A stretch of DNA of 64,000 nt from Bacteroidota bacterium (lineage in GTDB: Bacteria; Bacteroidota; Bacteroidia; Chitinophagales; Chitinophagaceae). Below are positions 41,744-49,547 of the stretch, in pieces; positions within the stretch are counted from its first letter, which is position 1; each line of letters begins with the position of its first letter. The stretch is from assembly GCA_023437225.1 (NCBI GenBank), contig JAEZGS010000007.1, positions 1 to 64,000 on the forward strand, in the 5' to 3' direction. A model generated the notes under the pieces. That model had not been told where the DNA came from and made no database searches. It was given only the letters and a program-made list of their open reading frames with translations. The position numbers were made by a program, and so were the translations under genes.

Positions 41744-42883
41744 ATGAACATCAACAGAAATAATTACGAAACATTTTTCCTGCTCTATGTAGATAATGAG
41801 CTGAGCGATATTGAGCGGAAAGAAGTTGAGGCATTCCTCGAACAGAATCCGGATCTCCAAACGGAAATGGATATGTTCATGGAAGTAGTATTGCAGCCTG
41901 AGCCAGCCATCGTATTCCCGTCGAAGCAAATGCTTTTCCGGGGGCACAATCCGGTGAATAGCGACAATTATGAAATGTATTTTGTAATGTACGGGGATAA
42001 TGAACTGAACGAATCGGATCGTCGTTATGTTGAGCAGTTTGTTCAGGAACACCCACAATTCAGCACCGAGTTTGAGTTGATCCAGTCTGCCCGCGTAACA
42101 CCAGATCTTTCTGTGGTATTTGAAGGGAAGGAGGTTCTGTATCGTCATGAAAAGCCTGCAGGACGCGTTATTACAATGCAATGGATGCGTGCGGTGGCTG
42201 CTGCAGTTGCGTTTGTTTTCATGGTTGGAACCGCCTGGATATTTATTAATGACAGTAATAGCGATAAGAACCTTGTTGCTCTCGAGGATACTAACAGAAC
42301 ATCACATACTACGAAGGAGCCATCAAATACAGCGGCAACAAAAAAGAGCACCACGCCTGTGGTAAAACAACAACAAGAACCAATGGTAGAAGGGGGTTCT
42401 GAAAATAAAGAAACAGATAGAGCTAGTAATAATACAGATATTTCATCGCAGGCTAAAGGTCGCATCCAGAGCGATAAACGTCAGATTGACACGAAAAATA
42501 TTTCTCCGGCTGGTAACAATTCAGCTACTCAAATCGTACAATCTTTAAAGCAACCGGAGATAGCGGATAATGATGTGGATCCACGGGAACTGGCGGCCAA
42601 TCAAAGGATTGAAGAAACACGTCGCCCGGTGATTGATGAAGCGATTGGAGAGGAAGAATTGATAGCGCGTAGTAACGGTAAAGCGTCAGCCAGGAGCGCG
42701 AACATCAGCGAACCGGTGAATGAGAATGTAACTTTTGTTTCAAATACGTCAGGCAACAAGAAAAATATTTTACGCGGGTTCTTCCGCAAAGCGACAAGGG
42801 TATTGGAAAAGACAACCAATATCGATCCATCAAACAACGATAAGAACCTTCATATTGCCGGTTTTGAAATCGCATTGAAATAG
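41744..42883 (+). CDS. Putative anti-sigma factor with duplicated N-terminal module
   Basis: A 379-residue single-pass membrane protein. The cytoplasmic part is two copies of a roughly 60-residue module offset by 68 residues: NYETFFLLYVDNELSDIERKEVE near residue 7 and NYEMYFVMYGDNELNESDRRYVE near residue 75; each ends in a PSKQMLFR/EGKEVLYR-like phrase. A membrane helix (about 149-168) and a low-complexity Asn/Thr/Glu-rich periplasmic region follow. Position behind the ECF sigma gene and topology argue for an anti-sigma role, though the Cys-His zinc motif of classical anti-sigma domains is absent. No catalytic motif. Confidence 0.78.
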   Translation: MNINRNNYETFFLLYVDNELSDIERKEVEAFLEQNPDLQTEMDMFMEVVLQPEPAIVFPSKQMLFRGHNPVNSDNYEMYFVMYGDNELNESDRRYVEQFVQEHPQFSTEFELIQSARVTPDLSVVFEGKEVLYRHEKPAGRVITMQWMRAVAAAVAFVFMVGTAWIFINDSNSDKNLVALEDTNRTSHTTKEPSNTAATKKSTTPVVKQQQEPMVEGGSENKETDRASNNTDISSQAKGRIQSDKRQIDTKNISPAGNNSATQIVQSLKQPEIADNDVDPRELAANQRIEETRRPVIDEAIGEEELIARSNGKASARSANISEPVNENVTFVSNTSGNKKNILRGFFRKATRVLEKTTNIDPSNNDKNLHIAGFEIALK

Positions 42884-42915
42884 ATAATTAAGCACTAACC
42901 AGATAATTTTTACTT

Positions 42916-43746
42916 ATGAAAAGGATATACATACTCCTTGCAGGCATCGCCTTGACTTTAACGTCCGCAGCCCAGGAGGATTCAACGAAAAGAGAAGCGC
43001 AGGAAGCAGACACCATCCAGATTGGAAACATGGTAATCATCAAAGAAGGAGGTTCTTCGAATGAGCCAATGGATCATGAAAGGAAATGGAGGAAGCGTCA
43101 ATACAAGCCGTCAAATGTCACTACCAGTTGGATGTTATTTGACATCGGTGTGAACCAGTTTCGTGATGAAACAAATTATGCACAGGCCATCAGCGCGGGA
43201 TATCTTCCGGCAGGGGCAAACGAAGATTGGTTCAATCTTAGAAATGGAAAGTCGATCAACGTAAACATCTGGATCATGATGCAGCGTGTGAACCTCATTA
43301 AGCACATCGTTAACCTGAAGTATGGCGTGGGACTGGAATTGAACAACTATCGGTATACGGAGAACATAAAGTTCCAGGAAACCAAATCGCCGCTTGTTGC
43401 AATGAGTACGCTTGATTATAAAAAGAATAAACTTGCGGCAGATTATGTAACGGTTCCAATTATGCTAAACTTCAATTTCACCCCAAAGAGAGAGCACGGA
43501 TTTGGATTCAGCGCAGGGGTGCAGGCAGGATACTTGTATTCATCCAGGCAAAAGACCGTTGCTGAAGGAGAAGGAAAGAAGAAGTTCCGGGAAGACTTCG
43601 ACCTGAGAGAATGGAAGCTTGCATATGTTGGAGAATTAACGCTCGGTCCCGTGAAGTTCTATGGAACTTATGCAATGGAAAGTATGTTTAAGAATACCCT
43701 CGATCAAACTCCTTATTCAGTGGGCTTCAGGTGGAGCAATTGGTAA
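42916..43746 (+). CDS. Outer-membrane beta-barrel protein (PorT-like)
   Basis: A 276-residue exported protein with a signal peptide ending SAAQ, a polar acidic linker to about residue 65, and alternating beta-strand sequence ending in PYSVGFRWSNW, with a terminal aromatic residue as in outer-membrane barrels. GFGFSAGVQAGYLYSSRQK and LNFNFTPKREHGFG resemble PorT/OMP_b-brl_2 families. Third gene of the sigma operon, so a likely regulated output or the sensed envelope component. Its TAA is embedded in the following purine repeat. Confidence 0.8.
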   Translation: MKRIYILLAGIALTLTSAAQEDSTKREAQEADTIQIGNMVIIKEGGSSNEPMDHERKWRKRQYKPSNVTTSWMLFDIGVNQFRDETNYAQAISAGYLPAGANEDWFNLRNGKSINVNIWIMMQRVNLIKHIVNLKYGVGLELNNYRYTENIKFQETKSPLVAMSTLDYKKNKLAADYVTVPIMLNFNFTPKREHGFGFSAGVQAGYLYSSRQKTVAEGEGKKKFREDFDLREWKLAYVGELTLGPVKFYGTYAMESMFKNTLDQTPYSVGFRWSNW

Positions 43747-43909
43747 GCGGGAAACGGGAAGCGGGAAGCGGGAAGCGGAAAGCGGAAAGCGGGAAGCGGA
43801 AAGCAGAAAGCGGAAAGCGGAAAGCAGCAAAATGTTTACTATCCGTTTTCCGTTTCCCGTTTTCTATTTCTATCGCTGTTACTGTTTTCCATTTCCCATT
43901 TTCCATTTC
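43745..43909. repeat. Large purine/pyrimidine inverted repeat between convergent genes
   Basis: Immediately after the barrel gene stop, GGGAAGCGGAAAGC-type units extend to about 43828. From about 43841 to 43909 the other strand carries related units (CCGTTTTCCGTTTCCCGTTTTC, then CCATTTCCCATTTTCCATTTCC) up to the stop of the YdcZ gene. The two arms can fold into a long imperfect hairpin. Both arms are purine-rich in the sense of their own gene. Confidence 0.8.
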
Positions 43910-44353
43910 CTATTTCTTATTCACCAGGTACGCGCCGACAACAACAAGTGCAACGCCGATAAATTTCTGGGTAGTAATAGGAGTAGCATTTAAACCAAGG
44001 ATGCCGAAGTGATCCATGATCAATGCAGTGACGAGCTGACCGGCAACAAAAATTACAAACATATCCGCTGCGCTGATCCGGGCTACTGAAATAATTGTCG
44101 CGGTGACGATAAATGCTCCCAGCAAGCCTCCGGTCCACTTGTGCCAATTGACATTACTGTAAACCTGTAATGAAGGCAATGCTTCGCGGCTCACAAGCAA
44201 CAAAATTCCAAGTGCAACGGTACCTACAAGAAAGGAAATGAAAGCTGCTAAAACGGGGTGCTGTATCGCGGATCTGAGTTGACCATTGACGCCAGCCTGT
44301 ATACTTATTGCAATTCCCGCAAGCAGGGGAAGCAGGTAAAACATTGTTTTCAT
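43910..44353 (-). CDS. YdcZ/DUF606 family small transporter
   Basis: A 147-residue protein with five hydrophobic helices spanning the whole length. The N-terminal half LPLLAGIAISIQAGVNGQLR and the motif SFLVGTVALGILLL are the DUF606/YdcZ signature, a half-sized relative of drug/metabolite transporters. C-terminal half has TATIISVARISAADMFVIFVAGQL. Members probably act as dimers; substrate unknown. Ends in the repeat described above. Confidence 0.88.
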   Translation of the reverse strand: MKTMFYLLPLLAGIAISIQAGVNGQLRSAIQHPVLAAFISFLVGTVALGILLLVSREALPSLQVYSNVNWHKWTGGLLGAFIVTATIISVARISAADMFVIFVAGQLVTALIMDHFGILGLNATPITTQKFIGVALVVVGAYLVNKK

Positions 44354-44449
44354 CCTGCAATTTGCAAAAAGCAGCTTATAAATCTTGTAAGATATTTGAA
44401 TGAATCAATTGGAAGCCCGCACCTAACGACGTCCTTTCCCTTTTTTTGA

Positions 44450-44503
44450 TTTTAATGTCCCATTTCCCATTTTCCATTTCCCATTTCCCATTTCGTCCCT
44501 CAT
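44450..44503 (-). repeat. GGGAAATGGGAAAT-type repeat behind L,D-transpeptidase gene
   Basis: On the minus strand GGGAAATGGGAAATGGAAAATGGG-like units run just after the transpeptidase stop codon. The same unit type occurs at 45.21-45.25 kb and in the SulP gene end at 51.15-51.24 kb. No facing arm is visible here, consistent with a tandem rather than convergent gene arrangement. Confidence 0.75.
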
Positions 44504-45055
44504 CTATCTCCTAATCACCACTTTGGTTCCAATTGTTACAAAGCCTGCCAATTCATCAAGGTCTTTGTTTTTTAGAGATATACAACCCTGTGTCCAATTG
44601 GTATAGTCGTCAACTACAATATTGTCGTTCGGCCAGGTTCCGTGTATGCCAATACCACCGCCGATGCGGGCATTTTGCGGGATCACTCCGCGTTGTTTGC
44701 GCGACTTAAACTTATCCCAGCTTTCCCTGGTGGGATAGTCGAGTGCCAGGAACTTGTTCCACTTTGCATGCGGCCGTTTTGTAGTGATTCGAAACGTGCC
44801 TTCGGGAGTTCTCTTATCGCCCTCCATATATTTATCGTCCTGGTTCCTGCTTCCAAAAACAACAGGGTAAGTTGCGTACCATCCCTTTTCATCGAATACC
44901 TGCAATTCGTAATCCGATTTGTCGATCAGTATGTATACCGATCCTACGGGCATATCGTTGAAAAATCGTTTTTGAACAACCCTTCTTTCGACAATACGGA
45001 AAGATAACAACGCAAACGCAAGGATTGCGGGTACAAGGAGGTGTCGTGGTTTCAT
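44504..45055 (-). CDS. L,D-transpeptidase (YkuD domain)
   Basis: A 183-residue periplasmic enzyme with an N-terminal signal anchor (LLVPAILAFALLSFRI). The YkuD domain (about residues 45-183) has the family motifs IGIHGTWPND and NWTQGCISLKNKD with nucleophile Cys158. It forms 3-3 cross-links in peptidoglycan or attaches proteins to it. KYMEGDKRTPEGTFRI is the conserved strand before. A purine repeat follows its stop. Confidence 0.93.
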   Translation of the reverse strand: MKPRHLLVPAILAFALLSFRIVERRVVQKRFFNDMPVGSVYILIDKSDYELQVFDEKGWYATYPVVFGSRNQDDKYMEGDKRTPEGTFRITTKRPHAKWNKFLALDYPTRESWDKFKSRKQRGVIPQNARIGGGIGIHGTWPNDNIVVDDYTNWTQGCISLKNKDLDELAGFVTIGTKVVIRR

Positions 45056-45210
45056 AAATCTCGAAGTTGGTTGCGTAGAGACCAGCGAATAAATAATTTG
45101 TTTAATCGGTTTGCCGGAGTAGGGTAGTTTTAAGAAAACGACACAGAAGGATTCTTATTTTTCGATAACAATATTTTAGCATGACCGATCAGTGAAGCAG
45201 CAAATGCGAA

Positions 45211-45350
45211 ATGCTAAATGCAAAATGGGAAATGGGAAATGGGAAACTGAAACAGCAACCGGAGATGTATAGCACGCATGTGTTTCTCTGTTTCTCCGTT
45301 TCTCCGTTTCTCTGTTTCTCCGATTCTCCGATTCTCCGTTTCTCCTATCG
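45211..45350. repeat. Facing purine/pyrimidine repeats behind acs (gene-free 45056-45355)
   Basis: The acs stop at 45356 is followed on the minus strand by GGAGAAACGGAGAAACAGAGAAAC-type units (45282-45350). A plus-strand purine arm AAATGGGAAATGGGAAACTGAAAC lies at 45222-45255, giving a potential hairpin. The rest of the 300-base stretch to 45056 holds the upstream region of the L,D-transpeptidase gene; I see no other gene there. Confidence 0.75.
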
Positions 45351-45355
45351 CCCCG

Positions 45356-47269
45356 TCACAGCGCACCGTCGCGGATCTCCTCCACCACGGAAGGATCCAG
45401 CAGCGTTGATGTATCGCCCAGGTTCTTGTGTTCGCCCTCGGCGATCTTTCTCAGGATTCGTCGCATGATCTTTCCGCTCCTGGTCTTTGGCAGTCCTGTT
45501 ACAAACTGGATCTTGTCCGGTTTTGCTATGGGTCCGATAATTCGCGATACAGTCAACGTAATGTCTTTCCTGGTGAGGTGTTCATCACCGTGAGAACCCT
45601 GGTAGATTACATATGCATAAATGCCCTGGCCCTTTACATCGTGTGGGTACCCCACTACGGCACTCTCTACAACACCGGCGTGCATATTAATGGCGTTTTC
45701 AACTTCGGCGGTACCAATACGGTGGCCGCTCACATTGAGTACGTCGTCAACGCGTCCGGTAATTCTATAAAAACCTTCCTCATCACGAAGACATCCGTCC
45801 CCGGTAAAATATAAATTCGGGTATGCAGAGAAATAATTCAGTTTGCATCGTTCATGATCGTTATAAGTCGTTCGCAACATTCCCGGCCATGGGAATCGGA
45901 TGCAAAGATTTCCGCTAACATTATTTCCTTCGATCTCATTTCCATTCTCATCCACCAGGAGCGGCTGAATACCGGGCATGGGGAGCGTAGCAAATGTTGG
46001 CTTTGCAGGTGTTACGCCGGCAAGGTTGGATATCATAACGCCGCCCGTTTCTGTCTGCCACCAGGTGTCAACGATAGGGCTTTCACCCTTTCCAATGTTT
46101 TCATCGTACCAATGCCATGCTTCTTCATTTATGGGTTCTCCCACTGTTCCGAGAACGCGCAGCGAATCGAGTGAATGCCCGTGAACCGGGCCCAGTCCAA
46201 AGCCCATCAGGCTGCGGATCGCTGTAGGCGCGGTATACAGGATATTTACCTTGTATTTATCAACGATGTTCCAAAACCTTCCCGCATCAGGCCATGTGGG
46301 CACACCTTCAAACATAAGCGTTGTTGCACCGGCACCAAGTGGTCCGTAAATAATGTAGCTATGTCCTGTTATCCACCCGATATCTGCTGTGCAGAAATGA
46401 ATGTCACCAGGCTTGTATTGAAAGACATTTACAAAAGTATATGTGGTATAGATCATATAACCGGCGCAGGTATGAACCACGCCTTTCGGCTTGCCTGTTG
46501 ATCCGGAAGTATACAGGATGAACAATATGTCTTCAGCATCCATTTCTTCAGCCGGGCAATCGGGATTGCCAAGTGTTTCGATCTTCTTGATCTCGTCTTC
46601 CCACCACACATCCCGTCCTTTGATCATTGATACGGGTGTGCGGGTGCGTGTAAGCACTATAACCCGTTTTACAAAACGGCATTGTATCAGTGCATCATCG
46701 ATCACACTCTTGAGTGGGATCTCTTTATTGCCACGAAATGCACCATCACATGTTATCACAAATTCGGCATTAGCATCCATGATGCGGTCGGCTATACTTT
46801 GTGCACTAAAGCCTCCATAAATCACTGAGTGAATTGCTCCAATGCGGGCACATGCAAGAATTGCGATGGCAAGTTCCGGAACCATACCCATGTAAACACA
46901 TACACGATCACCTTTTCTGACTCCATTATTTTTCAGCACGTTTGCAAATTGAACAACCTTGTTATGAAGTTCGCGGTATGTAAGAATGCGGTGATGTTCT
47001 TCAGGGTCGTTAGGTTCCCATATGATCGCAGGCTTGTTACCCAGCGAACCTAGATGACGATCGATGCAGTTTTCGGTGATATTTAATTTGGCACCATCGA
47101 ACCACTTTATTGATGGTTCAGTGAAGTTCCACTCAAGAACCTTATCCCAACGTTTTCTCCAGAAAAAACTTGAGGCAATGTCGGCCCAGAAGCCTTCGGG
47201 GTCCTGAACACTTTTTCGGTAAGCGTTATTATATTCCTCCTGCGTTTTTATGACGTAAGGGTAGGCCAT
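45356..47269 (-). CDS. acs: Acetyl-CoA synthetase
   Basis: AMP-forming acetate activation to acetyl-CoA, cytoplasmic. The 637 residues contain the adenylation motifs YTSGSTGKPKGVVHT, WWQTETGG, YFTGDGCLRDEEGFYRITGRVDD and the acetylation-regulated Lys in LPKTRSGKIMRR near residue 600. FWADIASSFFWRKRWDKVLEW at the N-terminus is the ACS-specific domain. It is divergent from a predicted metabolite:proton symporter; uptake and activation of small carboxylates may be linked. Confidence 0.97.
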   Translation of the reverse strand: MAYPYVIKTQEEYNNAYRKSVQDPEGFWADIASSFFWRKRWDKVLEWNFTEPSIKWFDGAKLNITENCIDRHLGSLGNKPAIIWEPNDPEEHHRILTYRELHNKVVQFANVLKNNGVRKGDRVCVYMGMVPELAIAILACARIGAIHSVIYGGFSAQSIADRIMDANAEFVITCDGAFRGNKEIPLKSVIDDALIQCRFVKRVIVLTRTRTPVSMIKGRDVWWEDEIKKIETLGNPDCPAEEMDAEDILFILYTSGSTGKPKGVVHTCAGYMIYTTYTFVNVFQYKPGDIHFCTADIGWITGHSYIIYGPLGAGATTLMFEGVPTWPDAGRFWNIVDKYKVNILYTAPTAIRSLMGFGLGPVHGHSLDSLRVLGTVGEPINEEAWHWYDENIGKGESPIVDTWWQTETGGVMISNLAGVTPAKPTFATLPMPGIQPLLVDENGNEIEGNNVSGNLCIRFPWPGMLRTTYNDHERCKLNYFSAYPNLYFTGDGCLRDEEGFYRITGRVDDVLNVSGHRIGTAEVENAINMHAGVVESAVVGYPHDVKGQGIYAYVIYQGSHGDEHLTRKDITLTVSRIIGPIAKPDKIQFVTGLPKTRSGKIMRRILRKIAEGEHKNLGDTSTLLDPSVVEEIRDGAL

Positions 47270-47359
47270 GGCAAGATGGGTTTAGTTAATTATTAAAGGT
47301 GCACATAGTTACAAAGTATTCTGTTATTTTTAGCAAGACGACCCATTAAAAACCATCGC

Positions 47360-48760
47360 ATGAGCTTTGTAACAGAAAAAAAAGGACTTACAGGTGTGAT
47401 CGCTGCGTCTTCAGTAGGCACACTTATAGAATGGTACGATTTCTACATCTTCGGCAGTCTCGCTACAGTTATCTCTACCAAATTTTTTCCGTCTGGAAAT
47501 GAAACCGCGGCATTGCTTTCAACTCTTGCAACTTTCGCGGCCGGTTTCGTAGTACGACCGTTCGGCGCATTATTTTTTGGAAGACTTGGTGATATCGTCG
47601 GACGTAAGTATACGTTTCTGGTGACCCTGCTTCTGATGGGACTATCTACATTTCTTATCGGGTGTATTCCTTCATATGAAACGATTGGCTTTCTGGCACC
47701 CATACTGGTGCTGATACTTCGGTTGCTTCAGGGTTTGGCGCTCGGTGGTGAATACGGTGGCGCCGCTACCTATGTTGCGGAGCATGCTCCCGCTGAACGT
47801 AGGGGCTTCTGGACTTCATGGATTCAGACCACAGCAACTATAGGCCTCTTTGTTTCGTTGCTGGTCATCATTGCTACAAAGTCGATGATGACGGAAGAAT
47901 CATTCAACGACTGGGGCTGGCGGGTTCCATTCTGGATCTCGATATTCATGGTAGCAATATCTATTGTTATCCGATTGCGAATGAAAGAGTCGCCATTGTT
48001 TGCAAAAGCCAAGGTGGAAGGTAAGACCTCGAGCAATCCATTGAAGGAAAGCTTCGGCAACAGGCTCAACTTCAAATATGTGTTGCTCGCTTTGTTTGGC
48101 GCAACAATGGGGCAGGGCGTTGTGTGGTATACCGGACAGTTTTATGCGCTTAGCTTTATTCAAAATACCTTACACGTCGAGCTCGGTCAGGCAAGCCGTT
48201 TGATCATGTATGCGCTTGCTTTTGCAACACCATTCTTTGTGTTCTTTGGATGGCTCTCTGATAAAATTGGTAGAAAATGGATCATGCTTGCAGGTATGTT
48301 GCTAGCGGTAATTTTTTATCGACCTATATATACGGCGATGTACGAAGCAGGTACTGTGTCGTATCATGGTGTTGTGTCATCAGGGCCGGTTATATTAGAC
48401 AGCTCATCTTTCTGGACGCTCGTATGGCTCGTGTTTGTGCAGGTGTTGTTTGTTACAATGGTATATGGGCCGATCGCTGCCTTCCTGGTTGAAATGTTTC
48501 CAACAAGAATAAGGTATACGTCCATGTCCCTGCCTTATCATATAGGGAACGGAATATTTGGAGGATTGCTTCCTGCAATTGCAACCTTTCTTGCAACGCG
48601 TGCAACGCAAGCCAATGAAGCGGCGATGAAAGCAGGTACTACAATACCTTACGACAAGCCATTTCTCGAAGGGCTCTGGTACCCCATCATTATTGCAGCA
48701 GTGAGTTTTATTATTGGGTTATTGTACATTAATGGAAACGACAATCGTATTGACGACTAA
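47360..48760 (+). CDS. MFS transporter, metabolite:H+ symporter type
   Basis: A 466-residue transporter with 12 predicted membrane helices. ASSVGTLIEWYDFYIFG, the first-loop motif GRLGDIVGRKYTFLVTLLLMG, GGEYGGAATYVAEHAPAERRG and the sixth-loop GWLSDKIGRKWIMLAG are the markers of the MHS/ProP-ShiA-KgtP group that carries organic acids or compatible solutes with protons. An extended loop (about residues 325-350) lies between helices 8 and 9. Divergent from acs and followed by a 72-residue membrane protein, presumably in one operon. Substrate uncertain. Confidence 0.92.
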   Translation: MSFVTEKKGLTGVIAASSVGTLIEWYDFYIFGSLATVISTKFFPSGNETAALLSTLATFAAGFVVRPFGALFFGRLGDIVGRKYTFLVTLLLMGLSTFLIGCIPSYETIGFLAPILVLILRLLQGLALGGEYGGAATYVAEHAPAERRGFWTSWIQTTATIGLFVSLLVIIATKSMMTEESFNDWGWRVPFWISIFMVAISIVIRLRMKESPLFAKAKVEGKTSSNPLKESFGNRLNFKYVLLALFGATMGQGVVWYTGQFYALSFIQNTLHVELGQASRLIMYALAFATPFFVFFGWLSDKIGRKWIMLAGMLLAVIFYRPIYTAMYEAGTVSYHGVVSSGPVILDSSSFWTLVWLVFVQVLFVTMVYGPIAAFLVEMFPTRIRYTSMSLPYHIGNGIFGGLLPAIATFLATRATQANEAAMKAGTTIPYDKPFLEGLWYPIIIAAVSFIIGLLYINGNDNRIDD

Positions 48761-48769
48761 TCAACAATT

Positions 48770-48988
48770 ATGAACAAATTGAGAAAATATCTGGGAGTTG
48801 TATGGATAATCATTGCGCTTGCCGCAGGTTATTATCTCATCGTTAATCAGGCTTTACCTAAATTTAACAGTGCGCGGACAGAAGACCTGATACCCGCATT
48901 TATATACGCTTTCATCCTAACGCCGATCATTGTTGGGGGGCTTTTTACATTCGGATTTTATTGTCTGAAAGATGAGTATAAAATTTAA
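48770..48988 (+). CDS. Small two-helix membrane protein behind MFS gene
   Basis: A 72-residue protein with two hydrophobic helices (LGVVWIIIALAAGYYLIV and IPAFIYAFILTPIIVGGLFTFGFY) and a short charged loop. It begins 9 bases after the transporter gene and is probably its accessory subunit; similar short proteins accompany MFS genes in related genomes, to my knowledge. No motif allows a function to be named. Confidence 0.72.
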   Translation: MNKLRKYLGVVWIIIALAAGYYLIVNQALPKFNSARTEDLIPAFIYAFILTPIIVGGLFTFGFYCLKDEYKI

Positions 48989-49001
48989 TTGACCGAATTA
49001 C

Positions 49002-49009
49002 TATATTTG
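49002..49009 (+). promoter_or_regulatory. -7 promoter box before short membrane protein gene
   Basis: TATATTTG followed by C matches TAnnTTTG exactly. The GTG start at 49014 is four bases downstream, so either the mRNA is leaderless or translation starts at an internal codon such as the ATG at 49083. Confidence 0.45.
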
Positions 49010-49013
49010 CTTC

Positions 49014-49394
49014 GTGTTTAACCAACAGACTATATTTCCATGGCAACTAAACAGTGCTTGGTCGGGAGCGATCTCGGTGTTTATGGTCTGCCTGATACTG
49101 CTTCTCACCAGCGCCAATTATTTCAACTATCCTTCTGCTGACAACAGAGCTGCTATTGAATTTGCGGACGCAGAAAGTGAAAAGGAAGTGCCCTCTCAAT
49201 CAAATCCTGCGGGCCCGGATGAGAAGTCACCCAATGCTCCTGTTAGTTTTAATGAAGAATATGTACATAAGCAGGATGGTTTGCACGATCCATACTGGAC
49301 CAACTTTCTATTTGAATACATGATACAGCAGACGGAAAAGCTTGATCATGTGCATTTCGAAATATTATCGCCTCCTCCCGAAGTAACAGTTTGA
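49014..49394 (+). CDS. Hypothetical single-pass membrane protein
   Basis: A 126-residue protein when started at the GTG at 49014: a hydrophobic helix (AISVFMVCLILLLTSANYF, residues about 19-37) and an extracytoplasmic acidic, proline-containing tail ending SPPPEVTV. No family recognised. The start is uncertain because a promoter box lies almost on it. Followed by about 150 bases without a gene before the SulP transporter. Confidence 0.55.
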   Translation: MFNQQTIFPWQLNSAWSGAISVFMVCLILLLTSANYFNYPSADNRAAIEFADAESEKEVPSQSNPAGPDEKSPNAPVSFNEEYVHKQDGLHDPYWTNFLFEYMIQQTEKLDHVHFEILSPPPEVTV

Positions 49395-49547
49395 TTTCCC
49401 GCTTAAGTTAATCATCAGCATCATGTATTTTTTGTGATGGGATACCCCATTTCACTACATGCATGGCAATAGCTTCAATTACCAACGTTTTTGATGAAGC
49501 TGTGCCGATGAGCTGTTGAATATTACAATACATCAAACTATTTTACT

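Noticed and set aside
49430..49475. Hairpin GTGATGGG...CCCATTTCAC before the SulP gene
   Set aside because: Stem has mismatches and no T tract; no sign of a known riboswitch.
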